64,000 nucleotides of DNA from Callosobruchus maculatus (GCA_951848785.1 CATOUR010000008.1:14340001-14404000); one strand, 5' to 3'. Numbered from the stretch's first letter, positions 10,412 through 21,650 are shown. Numbers and translations are program-made. Notes: generated by a model not told the origin, from the letters alone.

Positions 10412-10631
10412 TGTCTGACTATGATGAACCAGACAACAGATGTAAGTGGTATTAGTAGTAATAGTTCTAAAAAGTATTTTTCTTAATTTATTAACCGAGA
10501 TGAACTCTAATACATATAAAATGTTAATAATTATTCTGAAACTATAGGCCAACTATTTGACAGCTAAGCCACGTTGCCACATCTAAGGCTCCGGCCTAGT
10601 ATAGAGTCGGCCATGGGTCAATGGATAAACC

Positions 10632-12300
10632 ATAAAAAAAGTGACTGAGATGTGGGAAAAGATACCTCACTCTAGGAGAAGTTTATACAATACGTCTCGC
10701 CGAGAACCTCGACGGTGAGTAAGGAAACTACGTCAGATCGCGAATTGCAAAAGGAACTAGTAATTTGATCTACACTCAATAGACTCCTTTATCTTTCGAA
10801 ACCATACTTTTTGAACCAGTTATGCCAACCATATACGTATTTAAGTCCCTCAATCAGGGGGGGGGCTTAAGTCCTGGATCTGGGGGGGGGTTAAGTCCCC
10901 GTCCTAGATACAATAAACTTAACAAAACGAATAATTTTTGGATTTTTATAGGGGAGCTAATTTCATCCTTGGGGGGCTAAACCCCCCCAAGTCCCCACCT
11001 AACTACGCCTATGCTGCCAACCTGAACCGTACCTAGGGGGGGGGGGGGGGCGAAGGGGACGTGAGTCCCCAGCGGCATGACAGAAAGAACACAGAAGGCG
11101 CCCAAAAGTAGCGGTATTATTTTAAGGATTGAAAAGAACATGTGTTTCAATTTAGGACTTCTGAGTTTGAAAACGTTTATTGAAGAGCGAAGGTAATTTA
11201 CGACAAACTTAATATACTACCTGAATTTACTCCTAAAGGAACGATGAACGATGAAAATAATGATTTATCAAAATAAGAAAACTTTAAAATTAATTTGTTT
11301 GGAGTTTTAGACAATATTTATAATTAAATTGAGAGGCGCTTAAAAAGTTTACAAGCCATAAACGAACATCTCTTATCAGGGCATTCCTTAATACGCAAAC
11401 AATAATGACTTGAAAAAATAAGTCCACGATTTTACATCGAAATATGATAGGCGCTTAATTTAATTTTGAGGTAATCAGTGCTAAAAACATGATAAGAAAA
11501 TATTAAAGGTTCATTTGCAGAAAAAACTGTTTCACTTTGATATGTTGCTGCTCATATTGGATTTCAAGTGAGTATGTAGTTATCCCTATATGTTTATTTG
11601 ATATAGAATCTTTATTTTGATCCTAGCTATATCAGCATCCTTTGAAAGCTCTTTCAGTAACTTAAAATTAATAAAAAGTTATTTAGTATCTTCTTTGTCA
11701 GAAAAAAAGCGGTCTAGCTTTATTTTCTATCCAATCTCTAATGATTGGAAATTAAAATTTTCAAGGACTAATTATTGAAGCTTTCGCCAATGCAAATGCT
11801 CACTATTGATCATTTATACAATAATTGTTCCTCCTTATTTATGCTGTACTGTGCAATACACGTTTATTTCTTAAAGACTAGTATCTTTGTTGGCTTAATA
11901 TTCATTTTGACAGTTTTTTCATATGTTTTTCATATTAATGTTATTCATTAGATACCTAGCCTAATCATATCTACTAGTTCATATTATCAAAATTAATTTA
12001 GTTTTTATTTGTGTTTTGAGTACCAAACTAGAGTAAGTTGTCGACCACAACATTTAAAAAATTTTTGTATGTAAATTAATACTCTAGTTTTTGCGTGTTA
12101 ATAAATTTTGTCACCGAAACAATTGAATGGGTTTGTTGTTACAATTTACTTTGTGATTTAAAGAAACAGTTGTTGTAATGAAACATAGATAATGAATGTG
12201 AGGTACCTAAAGGTTTTAATATGACAAATAGTTCTTTGCCAATATTTACATGTTTAAACTAGGTATATAATGTTATTTATAAAAGTTCATTATTGTGCAA
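10632..12300. other. No recognised gene; includes G-tract repeat at 10840-11055
   Basis: AT-rich DNA with no supported frame. The part 10840-11055 has several runs of eight or more G or C around AAGTCC and AAGTCCCC words. It contains a minus-strand GGCGTAGTTAGGTGGGG motif near 11010, resembling the G-tract repeats at 4925 and 49748. A 12-bp G run starts near 11035. Confidence 0.45.
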
Positions 12301-12309
12301 ATCAATAAA

Positions 12310-12460
12310 TAGAATCGCAACCTTTGAAATGTGGACCTTACGTCGGCTTTTGAGAGTTCCATATCTCACGGACAGACGATATCATGAACTAGGGTATATT
12401 GAATATAGCCTCCTCCCAAAAAGAGTTACTGGAAAGAAAGGAGCCTACACTCTAAAAACT
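12310..12460 (+). pseudogene. RTE-type C-terminal scrap
   Basis: A short frame reads TFEMWTLRRLLRVPYLTDRR, then GYIEYSLLPKRVTGKKGA. It matches the post-RT region F-E-M-W-x-x-R-R-x-L-R-x-x-x also present in the minus-strand RTE remnants at 18334-18693 and 50106-50669. The downstream glycine/arginine block is partly recognisable. Confidence 0.5.
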
Positions 12461-12929
12461 GATTTGTAAAGTTACTAAAAAAATCGTTGATTACTTAATG
12501 CCACCGATTTTTTTTGTAATATTACAAATCAGACCTGTAATGCCATTTAGCTATCTTCTAATTTTGTAAATTCGCAAAACACATTTTTATAATAATATAA
12601 CATTTCTCTGTGATACAGTATCATAATTTATTAAATTGTTTTGCGATATGACACAATTTTAAGGATATCACATTGGTCATTGATCAAAAAATATAGAAAT
12701 TTTATCGGAAATACGAATAATTTTGATTCGGGCAAAGATATTGTTTGCGGGTAGAAGGAAGTGGGTAAGAACTACGTGAACCCCCAACATATTATACTAC
12801 TGCGTACCGAATCAAATTAAATTATTTTTCTGTGTAACTATGATCCCTAGTGTTCCGTCTAAGAAAAAGTCCGCCGGTTGGCAAACACAGAGAGCGATAT
12901 CCGCCGACAATAAACTCATAAAATATTTT

Positions 12930-13065
12930 CCTATTAGCGTGAAGTGGCGCCGCACCGTTGAGGGCATGTGAGGGGGGCGGGCGAGGAAAACGGCTGCTGG
13001 TAGCCCGTTTCTACTATATTTCCTGCATCCCGCCCGCGCCCGCTTTAGACCAGTATAAATAGAGA
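12930..13065 (+). promoter_or_regulatory. GC island followed by a TATA box
   Basis: A GC-rich block contains GGGGGCGGGCGAGG near 12972 and CCCGCCCGCGCCCGC near 13029. It is followed by TATAAATAG at 13054-13062, a strong TATA-box match on the plus strand. Initiation would be expected near 13085. No gene follows at once; an R-family repeat starts near 13120. The match is to consensus motifs only. Confidence 0.35.
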
Positions 13066-13577
13066 TTTTTTAGTGAATACCTGAATAGTTATCAACTTTC
13101 GGGTAAAACATACAAAAATATGTAGTCAAGTTGATTCGCTCAGTACTTCCCACACATTACGGTGATACCAGTTTTATTATTTTCCCACAGCATGAAGCTA
13201 TATAGTCTGAGATCCCTTTGCAACCAAATCATTGCTCGCCCGACCGCAAAAAAGTGTGTTATTCTACTAGGTACTTCTTAATAGTCTATCATGAACACAA
13301 CAGATTTTTGAGTTTTATAGCCCCCCACCCTCCAACCACCCCAAATTCACCCCCACCAAATAAAAGTAAAAAATGGTCAGGAACCCCTAAAAAGCCTAAA
13401 AACAAGGTTTGAGTTTTAGTTTTTTTATTATTACTCAGCTGCCACTGACACGATTTTTCCAAAACATACGCGTGTTCCATCCTCGCCGCGGTAGTAATAT
13501 CGTGTCAAAATTTCATTAAGATCAATTGAACAATTTTCGCGTTGCGCAATATAGAACGATCTAAAACAATACTTGTA

Positions 13578-14338
13578 TGTATATGTTGTAGACCAATGCC
13601 GACTTTGGCCCGAGGCCGAAATAATTAGACATTCCGCGATCTGTCCAAACTAGACTTGCCAGATGCCGAAACAATGATGCATAATTATGACCAATGTATT
13701 TTGGCCATGTCGCGAAATGCACATTTCTACATTACGCCGTCAAGTCATAAATAAACAACATAAACTCAATTTGTTATTTTTATTTGTTCCGACAAGAAGT
13801 ACTCGAATGACATTATTACATTTCATCCTGCTCATTACACATTTGAATTTTTTGTTACCTACCACATTATTTACTACGACAGTTGTATCGAATAAAACCT
13901 TGAAAAGAATGAGATTTCTTTGTTGCAATCCTCCCCAAACTGAATTTTATATTAAATGGTATATCTGAGGAGGCCGCAATAAAAAATATTTAAAAAATAT
14001 AAGTCCAATTGATATTGATTCATTTCTTGCGTGTAGTTTTTTTAAAACGCCAGTTGATGTACCAAATTGGTACAAACGTTGGTACAAACCATCTTTTTCT
14101 GATAAAACAACTGCCAAAATATTACGAGGAACTAAGCGTTCTCTGTCCACATCAGGAATTAGGTTTGTTATGTTTCGATCGGCAACGGCGTAATGCACAG
14201 ACGCGCATTTCGCGACATGGCTAAATTGGGTTGGTCAGGTGCCAAATCGGCATCTGGCAAATCTAGTTTGAACAGATAGTGAAATGTCTAATTATTTCGG
14301 CCTGGGGCCGAATTTGGCATTTGCCTCCAACATATACA
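13578..14338. mobile_element. 761-bp element with TG...CA ends nested in R copy 1
   Basis: Ends TGTATATGTTG and CAACATATACA are inverted. The inverted match goes on through CCGAGGCCGAAATAATTAGA and TTGCCAGATGCCGA on the left and their complements on the right, then GCCATGTCGCGAAATGC, giving arms of about 150 bp. It interrupts R-family sequence that continues on both sides. TG...CA ends are common where a DDE integrase acts. The interior open frame at 13947-14198 supports a Ginger-type origin, but no target duplication could be fixed. Confidence 0.6.
13947..14198 (-). pseudogene. C-terminal fragment resembling Ginger/KRBA2-type integrase proteins
   Basis: The 83-codon minus-strand frame holds PDVDRERLVPRNILAVVLSE, then FGTSTGVLKKLHARNE. 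From family knowledge this resembles the C-terminal tail of cellular and transposon proteins related to Ginger integrases and KRBA2-like proteins. That tail reads V-P-x-V-D-R-G, then N-I-L-A-V-V, then a lysine/leucine-rich G-V-L-K-x-x-x-x-R-N. A four-residue repeat (LYQ) interrupts the middle. No integrase core is present between the inverted repeats, so this is a deletion derivative. The family call is from memory of the motif and needs a profile search. Confidence 0.4.
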
Positions 14339-14919
14339 CCACAAATTCTGTCCCGTGGTTTCTATAATAAGCATGCAATGTTCAGATGAACCTAAAAAAG
14401 TGTATCACATAGCTAGGTTTTTCATTCACATATCAATGGACAACTCATTAACGAATACAACAAATTTTTCAGTTTTACAATCACAGATCCCCAACCACCC
14501 CAAATTCACCCCCACCCAAAAAAGGTAGAAAATGATCAGGAATCCCTAAAACGCCTAAAAACAAAGTTTGAGGAATATTTGCATTTTTTTGTTTTTTACT
14601 AATAACTCCGCCTCCCGTATAACAATTTCCAAAGTTATAGGAACATTACCTACTACGACCCCACAGCATATCGCTGTCCAAGTTTCATCACAATCCATGC
14701 AGCAGTTACTGGGATTACGACATTAGTAAAATGCCAACAGACAGACAGACCGACAGACAGACCGACCGACAGACAGACAGACCGACCGAAATCAGTGACG
14801 TGGATTTTTGCTATGTAGGTATCATAAAACGTCCAAAAAGCGGATCATCTCAAAATCGAAAATTGTCGCGATCACAAGACTCCCATACCTAGGACGTTTA
14901 TGATGAGAGGAAATAATTA

Positions 14920-15112
14920 TGAAATTTTAAGACTGATAATGCGGAGAAAAATTGAGGGAAGAAGATTAGTTGGCAGAAGACGCATATCCTAGGCGAAGAA
15001 TACCCGAGACTGATTCCATTGAAATTCAATAGACCTGTTTAGAGCAGCTGCATCAAAAATTGGAATTGCCTTGATGATTGCCAATCTCCGAAGAGAGACG
15101 GCACAATAACGG
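14920..15112 (+). pseudogene. RTE-type LINE 3'-terminal coding scrap
   Basis: The translation includes MRRKIEGRRLVGRRRIS, then DLFRAAASKIGIALMIANLR. This matches the last coding block of the intact RTE C-terminus at 50106-50669 (minus), which has GPGRRRISWLKNLR and FRAAASKVQIALLIANVR. One stop lies after RRRIS. Only the terminal 60 or so codons remain. Confidence 0.7.
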
Positions 15113-15522
15113 CTCCACAAATTGGTTCCAATATTGGCGCCTTTGGACCAACTTGTCTATGTTTATAACATAGTTTATAAGAAGTGTCTACACTGTCTAC
15201 ACATTGGCATCAAGCTCATTCCTTTGGGCACCGGGCCAAGGCAATATGTCTGGGCGCGAAAAAGAAACTGGGTTACTATTCGTTATTGTTAGTCAGAGCA
15301 ATCCGGAGGACCTTTGCTCTTAGTTGCAGTCATGTCGGTCGATCGGTCTGTCAGGTCTGGTTACCCAGAGACCAGACAAAGTTATGGAGAAGTAAGGGAA
15401 GAAAAAGGGAGGAAGGAAGGAGAAGAGCAAATAGAAGGAAGTGTGTCGGTTGGAGGATATAGCGATTTGAGTTTCATAATTTTTGGGTTTAACCAAAAGG
15501 GTTAATTTTGAGGTTCGGTATC

Positions 15523-15631
15523 AAAAATGTGGAACGGTTCACGATTTTGCGTGCCATCTTTGAGCAGGGGCCATGTTAATCTTCTCTCTGCATCATTCCA
15601 ATTTTAGTAAATGCACCGCCGAGGCGAGTAC
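15523..15631 (-). ncRNA. U6 snRNA pseudogene
   Basis: Read on the minus strand the 109-nt segment follows U6 snRNA from the 5' stem-loop to the terminal U run. It contains CTCGGC, TACTAAAATTGGAA, AGAAGATTAACATGGCCCCT, CACGCAAAATCGTGAA and CGTTCCACATTTTTG. Key functional bases are lost. The ACAGAGA box reads GCAGAGAGA with two extra bases, and the catalytic AGC triad after it reads AAC. No TATA box or clear proximal element lies just upstream (15632-15700). U6 is the catalytic RNA of the spliceosome; this copy is almost certainly a dead retrocopy. Confidence 0.85.
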
Positions 15632-16124
15632 AGAAACTGGGTTGTGTAGGTAGCTATAGTTGTGTGTATTTGCCATGATGAGAGTGTCAACAACTATATT
15701 TTAAGTTTAATGCTCCAAAAATTGACAGTCCATGGTAATTTGTAAACGTTGGTTTTATCATAGCATTTGCTGTTTTTATGTCGAGAACTACGGAGGTTCC
15801 ATCGAATTGGTTCCGCTTGATACAGTTCTATAAATTCTAAAATTAATTCATTAGTCCAACGCGAAGCCTTTTTTAATAATGAATAACTCCATGAAGGCAT
15901 TTAGGTCAAAAAAACTAATGTGCGGTCAGACAAACGAACCAACGCGGTCAGGTCCTTTGATCTTTCTCAAGAAAACCGACAATCAACGGCCAACTCCCAA
16001 CACGAGCGCCAACGTTGTCCAGCATTGGCGCCAACGGTATTTCGTTCATCCACACATATGACTAACTCTGTTGATCCCAAAGTTGGTCCGTGGAGCTCTC
16101 GTAAGAAGATGGGCAAAAAAGTAT

Positions 16125-16265
16125 TAGGGATGCACCGGGTACCGGGTAATACCTTGGTAATACTCAATACCAGACTATTTCATTATGGGGCCGAGTATCT
16201 GGTACCCGACTTACAAGCACTGTACCCGGCCAGGGATTATGTTTTTTTTATTTTTAATATAATTA
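16125..16265. repeat. Possible hAT-like element end
   Basis: TAGGGATGCACCGGGTACC at 16125 has the form of a hAT terminal repeat (T/C-A-G-G-G-A-T-G) followed by subterminal GGTACCC/GGGTACC words up to 16235. No matching second end or 8-bp duplication was found. Confidence 0.35.
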
Positions 16266-16269
16266 GGAA

Positions 16270-18330
16270 TGCGGAAAGCCAACGCAAAAATATTTTCAGG
16301 TATCTTGATACTTCCACACATTATCGGTGCCAACAAATAAATAGGAGTTCCTCTATCTTTAGGCCTTACTCATAAAAAAAGATAATTATCCGGCACCTTG
16401 CCAACATCTACCAACGAAGTTTGAGAGATTTTAAAATTTTTCGTTTTTGTTGATTTCTTCTTCGCCACTGGCAGGAGTTCGAGGAATGATACACTATGAC
16501 CATTTCCTCCGCAGTAGTAATACGATGTCAAAATGTCATCACAATTAAGTTAATAGTTTCCACGTTATGCGTTAGGATTATTATATGTATGTATCAAATT
16601 ATTCCACAGATATAAATTTCCAAGGTAACAATCGGATAGGTCTGAGAAGCATAAGATAGGATGACAGGTACAGTTGTTAGCACTTTAAGGATAGGATGCC
16701 AATGGTTTCATGACATTTGTTTAGTACATTACGTATACACATACACTGAACTGTATACCTAGGAAAGCTGTATGTCTTAGGACACTATTATTCGGCTCAT
16801 TAATTGTATTTTGAAGGGTCACTTGTCGCTTCATTATAGAATTTCTTTCTAAATTCTACACGATATCTCTGTAACAGGATATACAATTATTGGTATATAT
16901 TTTTGATAATTATTGGCATAGTGCCAATTACTGCTTATACCTATATTCCAAAGATTCTTTTAGTTGTTCTACTACTATTCTATAAATGATTACTTTTATT
17001 TAACCAAAATACGCCAAGGATAGAACTTTTTCAACTGAAATAATACAGTTGTTGGCCCCCCCAGTGCCAGTCACTAAAATAGGGTGTTTTATATGTTACA
17101 GTTGTTGGCATCCTAGTAAAACTAGTTTACCTCGTATATTAGTAATTTTCATGAATACTTTCTACTTTACTGGCAGTTCTTTTGAGTACCAAATATATGA
17201 ATCGTTCCATTTCAAAAGTCGTCTTATCCACTTTTTATGAAAATTGTACTAACGTCGCAATTGGAATCTTTGCCATAAACTTTACGTTTTCAATAGAAAA
17301 TATCGTTCCGGAACTTGCCTTAACCAATAGCAAAATGAAGGAGAAAATTGAGAATCGCTCCAAAACTCGCCTAATCCATACAGAATGTCGCGCCAAAAGT
17401 TCCCTTATCCCACTGACCAATCACATCGCTTTGAATGGTTGGCAGACGTGTAACGGTGTAGCCGGTGTTTTAATGTGTAATGAGCTGCTGTATCATAAAT
17501 ATCACGTTTTATTATCTTGTTTAGAACTAAATTGGTAAAGTGGATATTATTATTAAAAGTGAAAATAATATTAACAATATTATGGAGACTGATATTTTAC
17601 CACAATACAAGTAGAAAACCTAGGTTTTAGTTTGCCTTCTGTTACTTGAGAACAACCTTATCATTTATGTTGCATAACCAGAACTAGTTTCCTTTCTGAC
17701 ACTTAAAAACAACCTTACTTCTTGTGTTGAATGAAAGAAGTCTCGAGTTTCGCTTAAATCATCTGTTTCTCTTTATATGCGTTCATGTGATGATTTTTTG
17801 CATCAAAACTTGCTTTATCCTCTGGTGATACATCAAAACTCGCCAAATCCAAACCAAAAAGTTAAAATTGTTGTTATTTATATCAGTTTTCTTTATAAGA
17901 AAAACACCGTTACTGTTGCTATCACCTTATCAATACATAAAAAAGTATATGCACCGATAGTATAATTAGTATGTTCAAAAAACGATTTTCTTCATTTACC
18001 AAAAATTGGGTAAACTGGATAAGAAGACTTTTGGAATGGATCGACTCATATAACCACTTCGCAACTGGAATCTGATCAGAACTTATATAATGTTTTGTGA
18101 TATCGTAACCTTAACAAATTCTTTATCCTTATCGCGATATTTGAGGATACACTGATACGCCGCACTTCGTACTTCACTGTTTCGCTTATAATGACAAGGT
18201 GACTGGTGCCCACTGCAGGAGGTTGGGGTAATATTGTCAGATTTTGGGAAATTATTTATTTTGCAGGGTAGCCTCTTCATCATCATCATAGTCACAATGT
18301 CTTAACAGACGTGTTGTGAACTCGTAAAAT
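16270..18330. other. No recognised gene
   Basis: AT-rich DNA. Part of 16440-16570 resembles the interior of the R family (TGACACGATT... and TCAAAATGTCAT words). The 118-codon plus-strand frame at 17182-17538 shows no recognised domain and is treated as chance. Confidence 0.4.
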
Positions 18331-18333
18331 ACA

Positions 18334-18700
18334 TTAATTCGGAGCTAGAGTATTGCCGACACGAATATTACCGATAGTTTTAACAACTGTAGCTCGCCAT
18401 CGTTCGCGATTTACTGTCAGCTCAGTGGCGCTCTTGATACTCATATCTAGCAACTGTTTCGTCGTATCCACCCAGCGTGTAGGGGAACGGCCACGGCGCC
18501 GCCCATTCGGGGCATGACCCTGAACTACAAGTTTCTCCATATTATCGCTGCAGTGAATATGCCCGAAGAATGTAAACATTGTCATCGACACAATGGAGGA
18601 TAGTCTCTTTGGATTACCGAGCTCATCCAGTATGGGAACATCAGTTCGATGGGCGGTATAAGGAATTCTCAGCATTCTCCTCCACGTCCACATTTCAAAA
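18334..18700 (-). pseudogene. RTE-type LINE C-terminus (post-RT domain)
   Basis: An open minus-strand frame of 119 codons starts MWTWRRMLRIPYTAHRTDV. It continues with FFGHIHCSDNMEKLVVQG, GRRRGRSPTRWVDTTKQLL and NRERWRATVVKTIG. These are the conserved blocks of the region after reverse transcriptase in RTE-type elements: MWxWRRMLRI, FxGHIxRxDxxE, a basic GRPRxRW block and DRxxWR. The stretch is open to its own stop, so it is a comparatively young 5'-truncated insertion of a lineage distinct from 50106-50669. Confidence 0.8.
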
Positions 18701-19775
18701 GAATAAGGTAGCCTCTTAATTTGCTCAATAATATTATATTTATGACAAATGTGCCAAGTACTATGGAAGTGCCAGCAGCTGTACCTTTTACCCTGTCACT
18801 TTCGCTTCTCGTTGAATTTCCTATTCTTGGATATTACTGCTGACAATTGTTGGGAGCTTGACATGATAGGAATAGGTACTGACACCGAAACTAACAAATA
18901 CTCTCGGCTGACACTGAACTATAAGGAACTGATTGTAATAAGGCTTAGTTTAAATGACGCGCGTATGACGTGGCGCACGTTTGTTGCGTCTATGTTCAGA
19001 TGACACGCGTAGGACTCCGTACAACTTTTATATAGGGTGAGACTAGGCAATCGAGTGTCAATTTATTTGTTGTTATTAACGAGAATGGATGTAGGAGAAG
19101 CCGTTTGTGTTTGGTTAGCATATAGGAGAAGGAAACGATGTAGGAGGGTTTACCCAATTTTAGGGAATCGACTTTATACAAGATTATACTTTACATTGTA
19201 TCCCAGCCTGTGGAATCACGAATCTAAATTTTTATCATCGGATTTGCAAAAGATTAGGACTAGTTCCTCCCAGGCGCTCTTTTTTGCCGTCTTATTTGAA
19301 TATAATTTGGAATGCATGTCCCAAATCGTATCTCAATTTCATCAATGTAAACATCTGGATTGAATTCTTCTGTTTCCATTCCAATAGCATACGTGAGAAA
19401 TACATTTTTGCAAAGAAACACCATGTATGTCGACTGAACGCTAGAAAAGACGCGTGCCAACTGAACATGCAATGGCAACGTCTAGTATTTCAATACGTTA
19501 ATTTGTCATACGCGCGTCCATGTGAACAGCTTGAATTAATTATGTGTATTTTCAAAACGGGCGTCAAGCGAACGCGCGTCATCTGAACTAAGCCTAAAAC
19601 AGCATATTTGGTGCTTGCGCATACAAACAAGACTGAAATTATCCTGTCGCTTCTCATTAGTATTGTTATTCTCGGGATTAACGTTTGACCTTCGTTGTCT
19701 TCGGATACCGGGCTATATATCTGCTGCATCCCGAGCCTGTTCCGCTCCATATTACATTCTGGCATTCCTCGTTCC
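18700..19775. other. No recognised gene
   Basis: Mixed-composition DNA with several overlapping short frames on both strands and no recognised domain. Repeated ACGCGYR-type words (for example ACGCGCGT near 18958, GACGCGTGCC near 19449) are noted without an explanation. Confidence 0.4.
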
Positions 19776-19779
19776 CTCT

Positions 19780-19960
19780 CCATATCCAGGGGCCCCGGCG
19801 CGGCGGCACCGGTGGAAAATATCCCTTTGTAGCAGAATGTCGACAGCCAGGCATCGCTAGGCAACGCGCCCCCGCTTGTTGCCCCCCTCGGCCCCATTCG
19901 GGCCCCCCAGAACCCCCCCGCCCCCGCTTCGAATCGGATTTTTGTCTGTCTGGATGCACG
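19780..19960. promoter_or_regulatory. GC/CpG island with X-box-like motif
   Basis: A GC-rich island with CCCCGGCGCGGCGGCACCGG at 19792-19811 and long C tracts. CATCGCTAGGCAACGCG near 19852-19868 resembles the inverted half-sites bound by RFX factors. Overlapping open frames on both strands here reflect composition. No attached gene is recognised. Confidence 0.3.
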
Positions 19961-19964
19961 AGCG

Positions 19965-20560
19965 GCTTCCAAATCGTTCTGTTCCCCGCTCGACTGAAAT
20001 TTTTACCGTTTTAATCTATATCCGTCGGCGAGGCGACTCAGTACGAGGGTGTCTTGATAAGCCAGTGACTTTCAAAGAAATAAAAGCAAAAAGCCCTTTT
20101 TAAAAAAGTTCTTGTTCAGACGCTCTAAAAAGAAGAAAATAGAATTATCCTTCAAACCTATAACTATCAACTTATACATAATTTATATGACATTTATTAT
20201 AAAGAACCCACTTACCCCTCAAATCATTTATTTAAAGAATCCCAGAAATTTGATATCCGACAACTATACAGCTATAACATATTTAATTTCGTCCACAAAC
20301 ATAGCTTCAATAGCCATGAACATAATACACGAACCAAGAACAGGACGTTAAGACTTCTTATATTTAAGTCAATAGGCCAAAAAGTTTAATATATTTATGT
20401 TGCTACATATACGATTTACTTCCTTCTTCACTGAAATCCATAAAATCTCATATTGTATACAAAAAAAGTCAAAAAATGGATAACGGACACACCCAGAGAT
20501 ATTTTTTCAAATGTTTTTCACACGATTTGGAACTGACCCACTTACAAGCTTTTAATATAG
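19965..20560. other. No recognised gene
   Basis: TACGAGGGTGTCTTGATAAG at 20040-20059 resembles the tip of a mariner-type inverted repeat, but no transposase or second end follows. The rest is AT-rich with short incidental frames. Confidence 0.35.
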
Positions 20561-20697
20561 TTAGTTTTAGTTTTAATATATGTATTGTAAAATATATGTA
20601 TGTATTATAACCCACGCACAAGGTCAGCACCTTCTGTAGGTCAAACAACTCATTTACCCTCTGTATTGTTGGTGAATAAATTATTATTATTATTACG
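20560..20697 (+). repeat. LINE 3' tail with (ATT)n
   Basis: A non-coding tail ends with TGTTGGTGAATAAATTATTA and an (ATT)5-like run at 20676-20695. AATAAA just before a trinucleotide tail is the usual 3' end of several CR1/RTE-type LINEs. No coding part is recognised upstream. Confidence 0.45.
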
Positions 20698-20699
20698 AA

Positions 20700-21175
20700 A
20701 GCTTGTCGCGATGTTTGCATAAGTACCTGTAAGTATTTCATTAAACTGAAATCTAAAAAATTAAACTAGTTTATTTACACGAGTAAATCGCGCGACAAAC
20801 TTTTACGATCATAAAAAATGTATATAATGAGGCTAAAAGTTGATAGTCAAAATTTTTAAGGAGCATTTTATTTTCTTCCTTTTAGAGGATTTAAATAAAA
20901 GCTGTTTTAAAAAGGTCTCTTCTTTCAATTTATTTTTTAGTTATCACTGGCTAGGTTTCAACGCATCATTTTTGCAAGGTGGTTTGCCGACTAATTTTGA
21001 ACGGTCTAGCTCTTAAATAAGGAGACCTTCTAATAATTTTACCTTGCTTAACGCTACATATCCTTGACCAGCAGCAAAGAGCTTAGAGCCGAAGTAAAAA
21101 ACGCTGTGACAGGTTCAAACATTTATACATCAAGGATAATCGACTTATAATCATCATCGGTTTTTTAACCTGCAC
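20700..21175. other. No recognised gene
   Basis: AT-rich DNA without supported features. Confidence 0.4.
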
Positions 21176-21179
21176 TTTC

Positions 21180-21650
21180 ATTCTCAGCAGACCCTTTCAT
21201 TTAATATCCATAAAATAGAAAAACATGAAAAACCCCAAAAGTCTACCATATTTTATTAAGAATGCTGTCAGAATATTTTTCTAATTATTCGGGATAAACC
21301 CTTTCATTTGATAGCCACATTGCAGGAATGTATAAATAATAATTAATCCGCCAACCTTGAATAGACCGCCATATTAGATTTAGAATGACGTCACATTATT
21401 TTTCGAGTAACTCTCAACAAGCCCTTTTATTTGATACCCATATTGTAGAAATGCATTAAAAGTAACTATTCCGCCATCTATGATGGTCAGCGATATTGCA
21501 TTTAGAATGACGTCACATAACTTATCGTATATTCTCATTCAAACCCAACGCGTATGCAAAATTTCAGCTCAGTTGGTTGAAGATATCTGCTTAAAAATTG
21601 AGTAGCAGAATTCCACCCGAACAAACATACATATGTACATACAGACTTTT
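21180..21650 (+). repeat. Modular repeat with CCCTTTCATTTGATA units
   Basis: Three spaced modules start near 21190, 21299 and 21421. Each has a (C)CCTTT(C/T)ATTTGATAxCC word followed by a GxAATG or ATxAAAA word. The later two modules also share ATTTAGAATGACGTCACAT (21377 and 21499). The end carries AAAATTTCAGCTCAGTTGGT and AACAAACATACAT. This looks like the 3' non-coding part of an arthropod transposon family. The class is not certain. Confidence 0.5.

Larger units (their letters stand above)
9304..10631. mobile_element. TIR-bounded THAP-type transposon relic, about 1.33 kb
   Basis: Terminal inverted repeats of about 60 bp bound the element. The left end has GTTTATC, CATGGCCGACT, TAGGCCGGAGC and ATGGCAAC at 9304-9363. 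The right end has their complements at 10574-10631 (GTTGCCAC, GCTCCGGCCTA, AGTCGGCCATG, GATAAAC). Inside lies a tandemly repeated THAP-like exon. THAP domains are the DNA-binding modules of P-element transposases and of some other DNA-transposon lineages such as Kolobok, so a transposase origin is reasonable. No catalytic domain is present and the target duplication could not be resolved. Confidence 0.65.
13120..14912 (+). mobile_element. R-family DNA element, copy 1, interrupted at 13578-14338
   Basis: The left end contains TACTTCCCACACATTACGG near 13143. The interior has family words such as AGGAACCCCTAAAA and CAATCCATGCAGCAGTTACT, and a purine/CAGACAGA tract near 14740-14790. The right part ends near TCGCGATCACAAGACTCCC. 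The same order of words occurs in the copy at 26709-27788. The terminal GTGTGGGAAGTA is missing here, so the copy is right-truncated or diverged. No protein frame is apparent in the family. Confidence 0.7.

Noticed and set aside
17182..17538. 118-codon plus-strand frame
   Set aside because: No recognised motif, no supporting context and biased AT-rich codons; chance is likely in 64 kb.
19037..20103. Cluster of overlapping open frames around the GC island at 19780-19960
   Set aside because: Frames overlap on both strands without domains or conserved starts.
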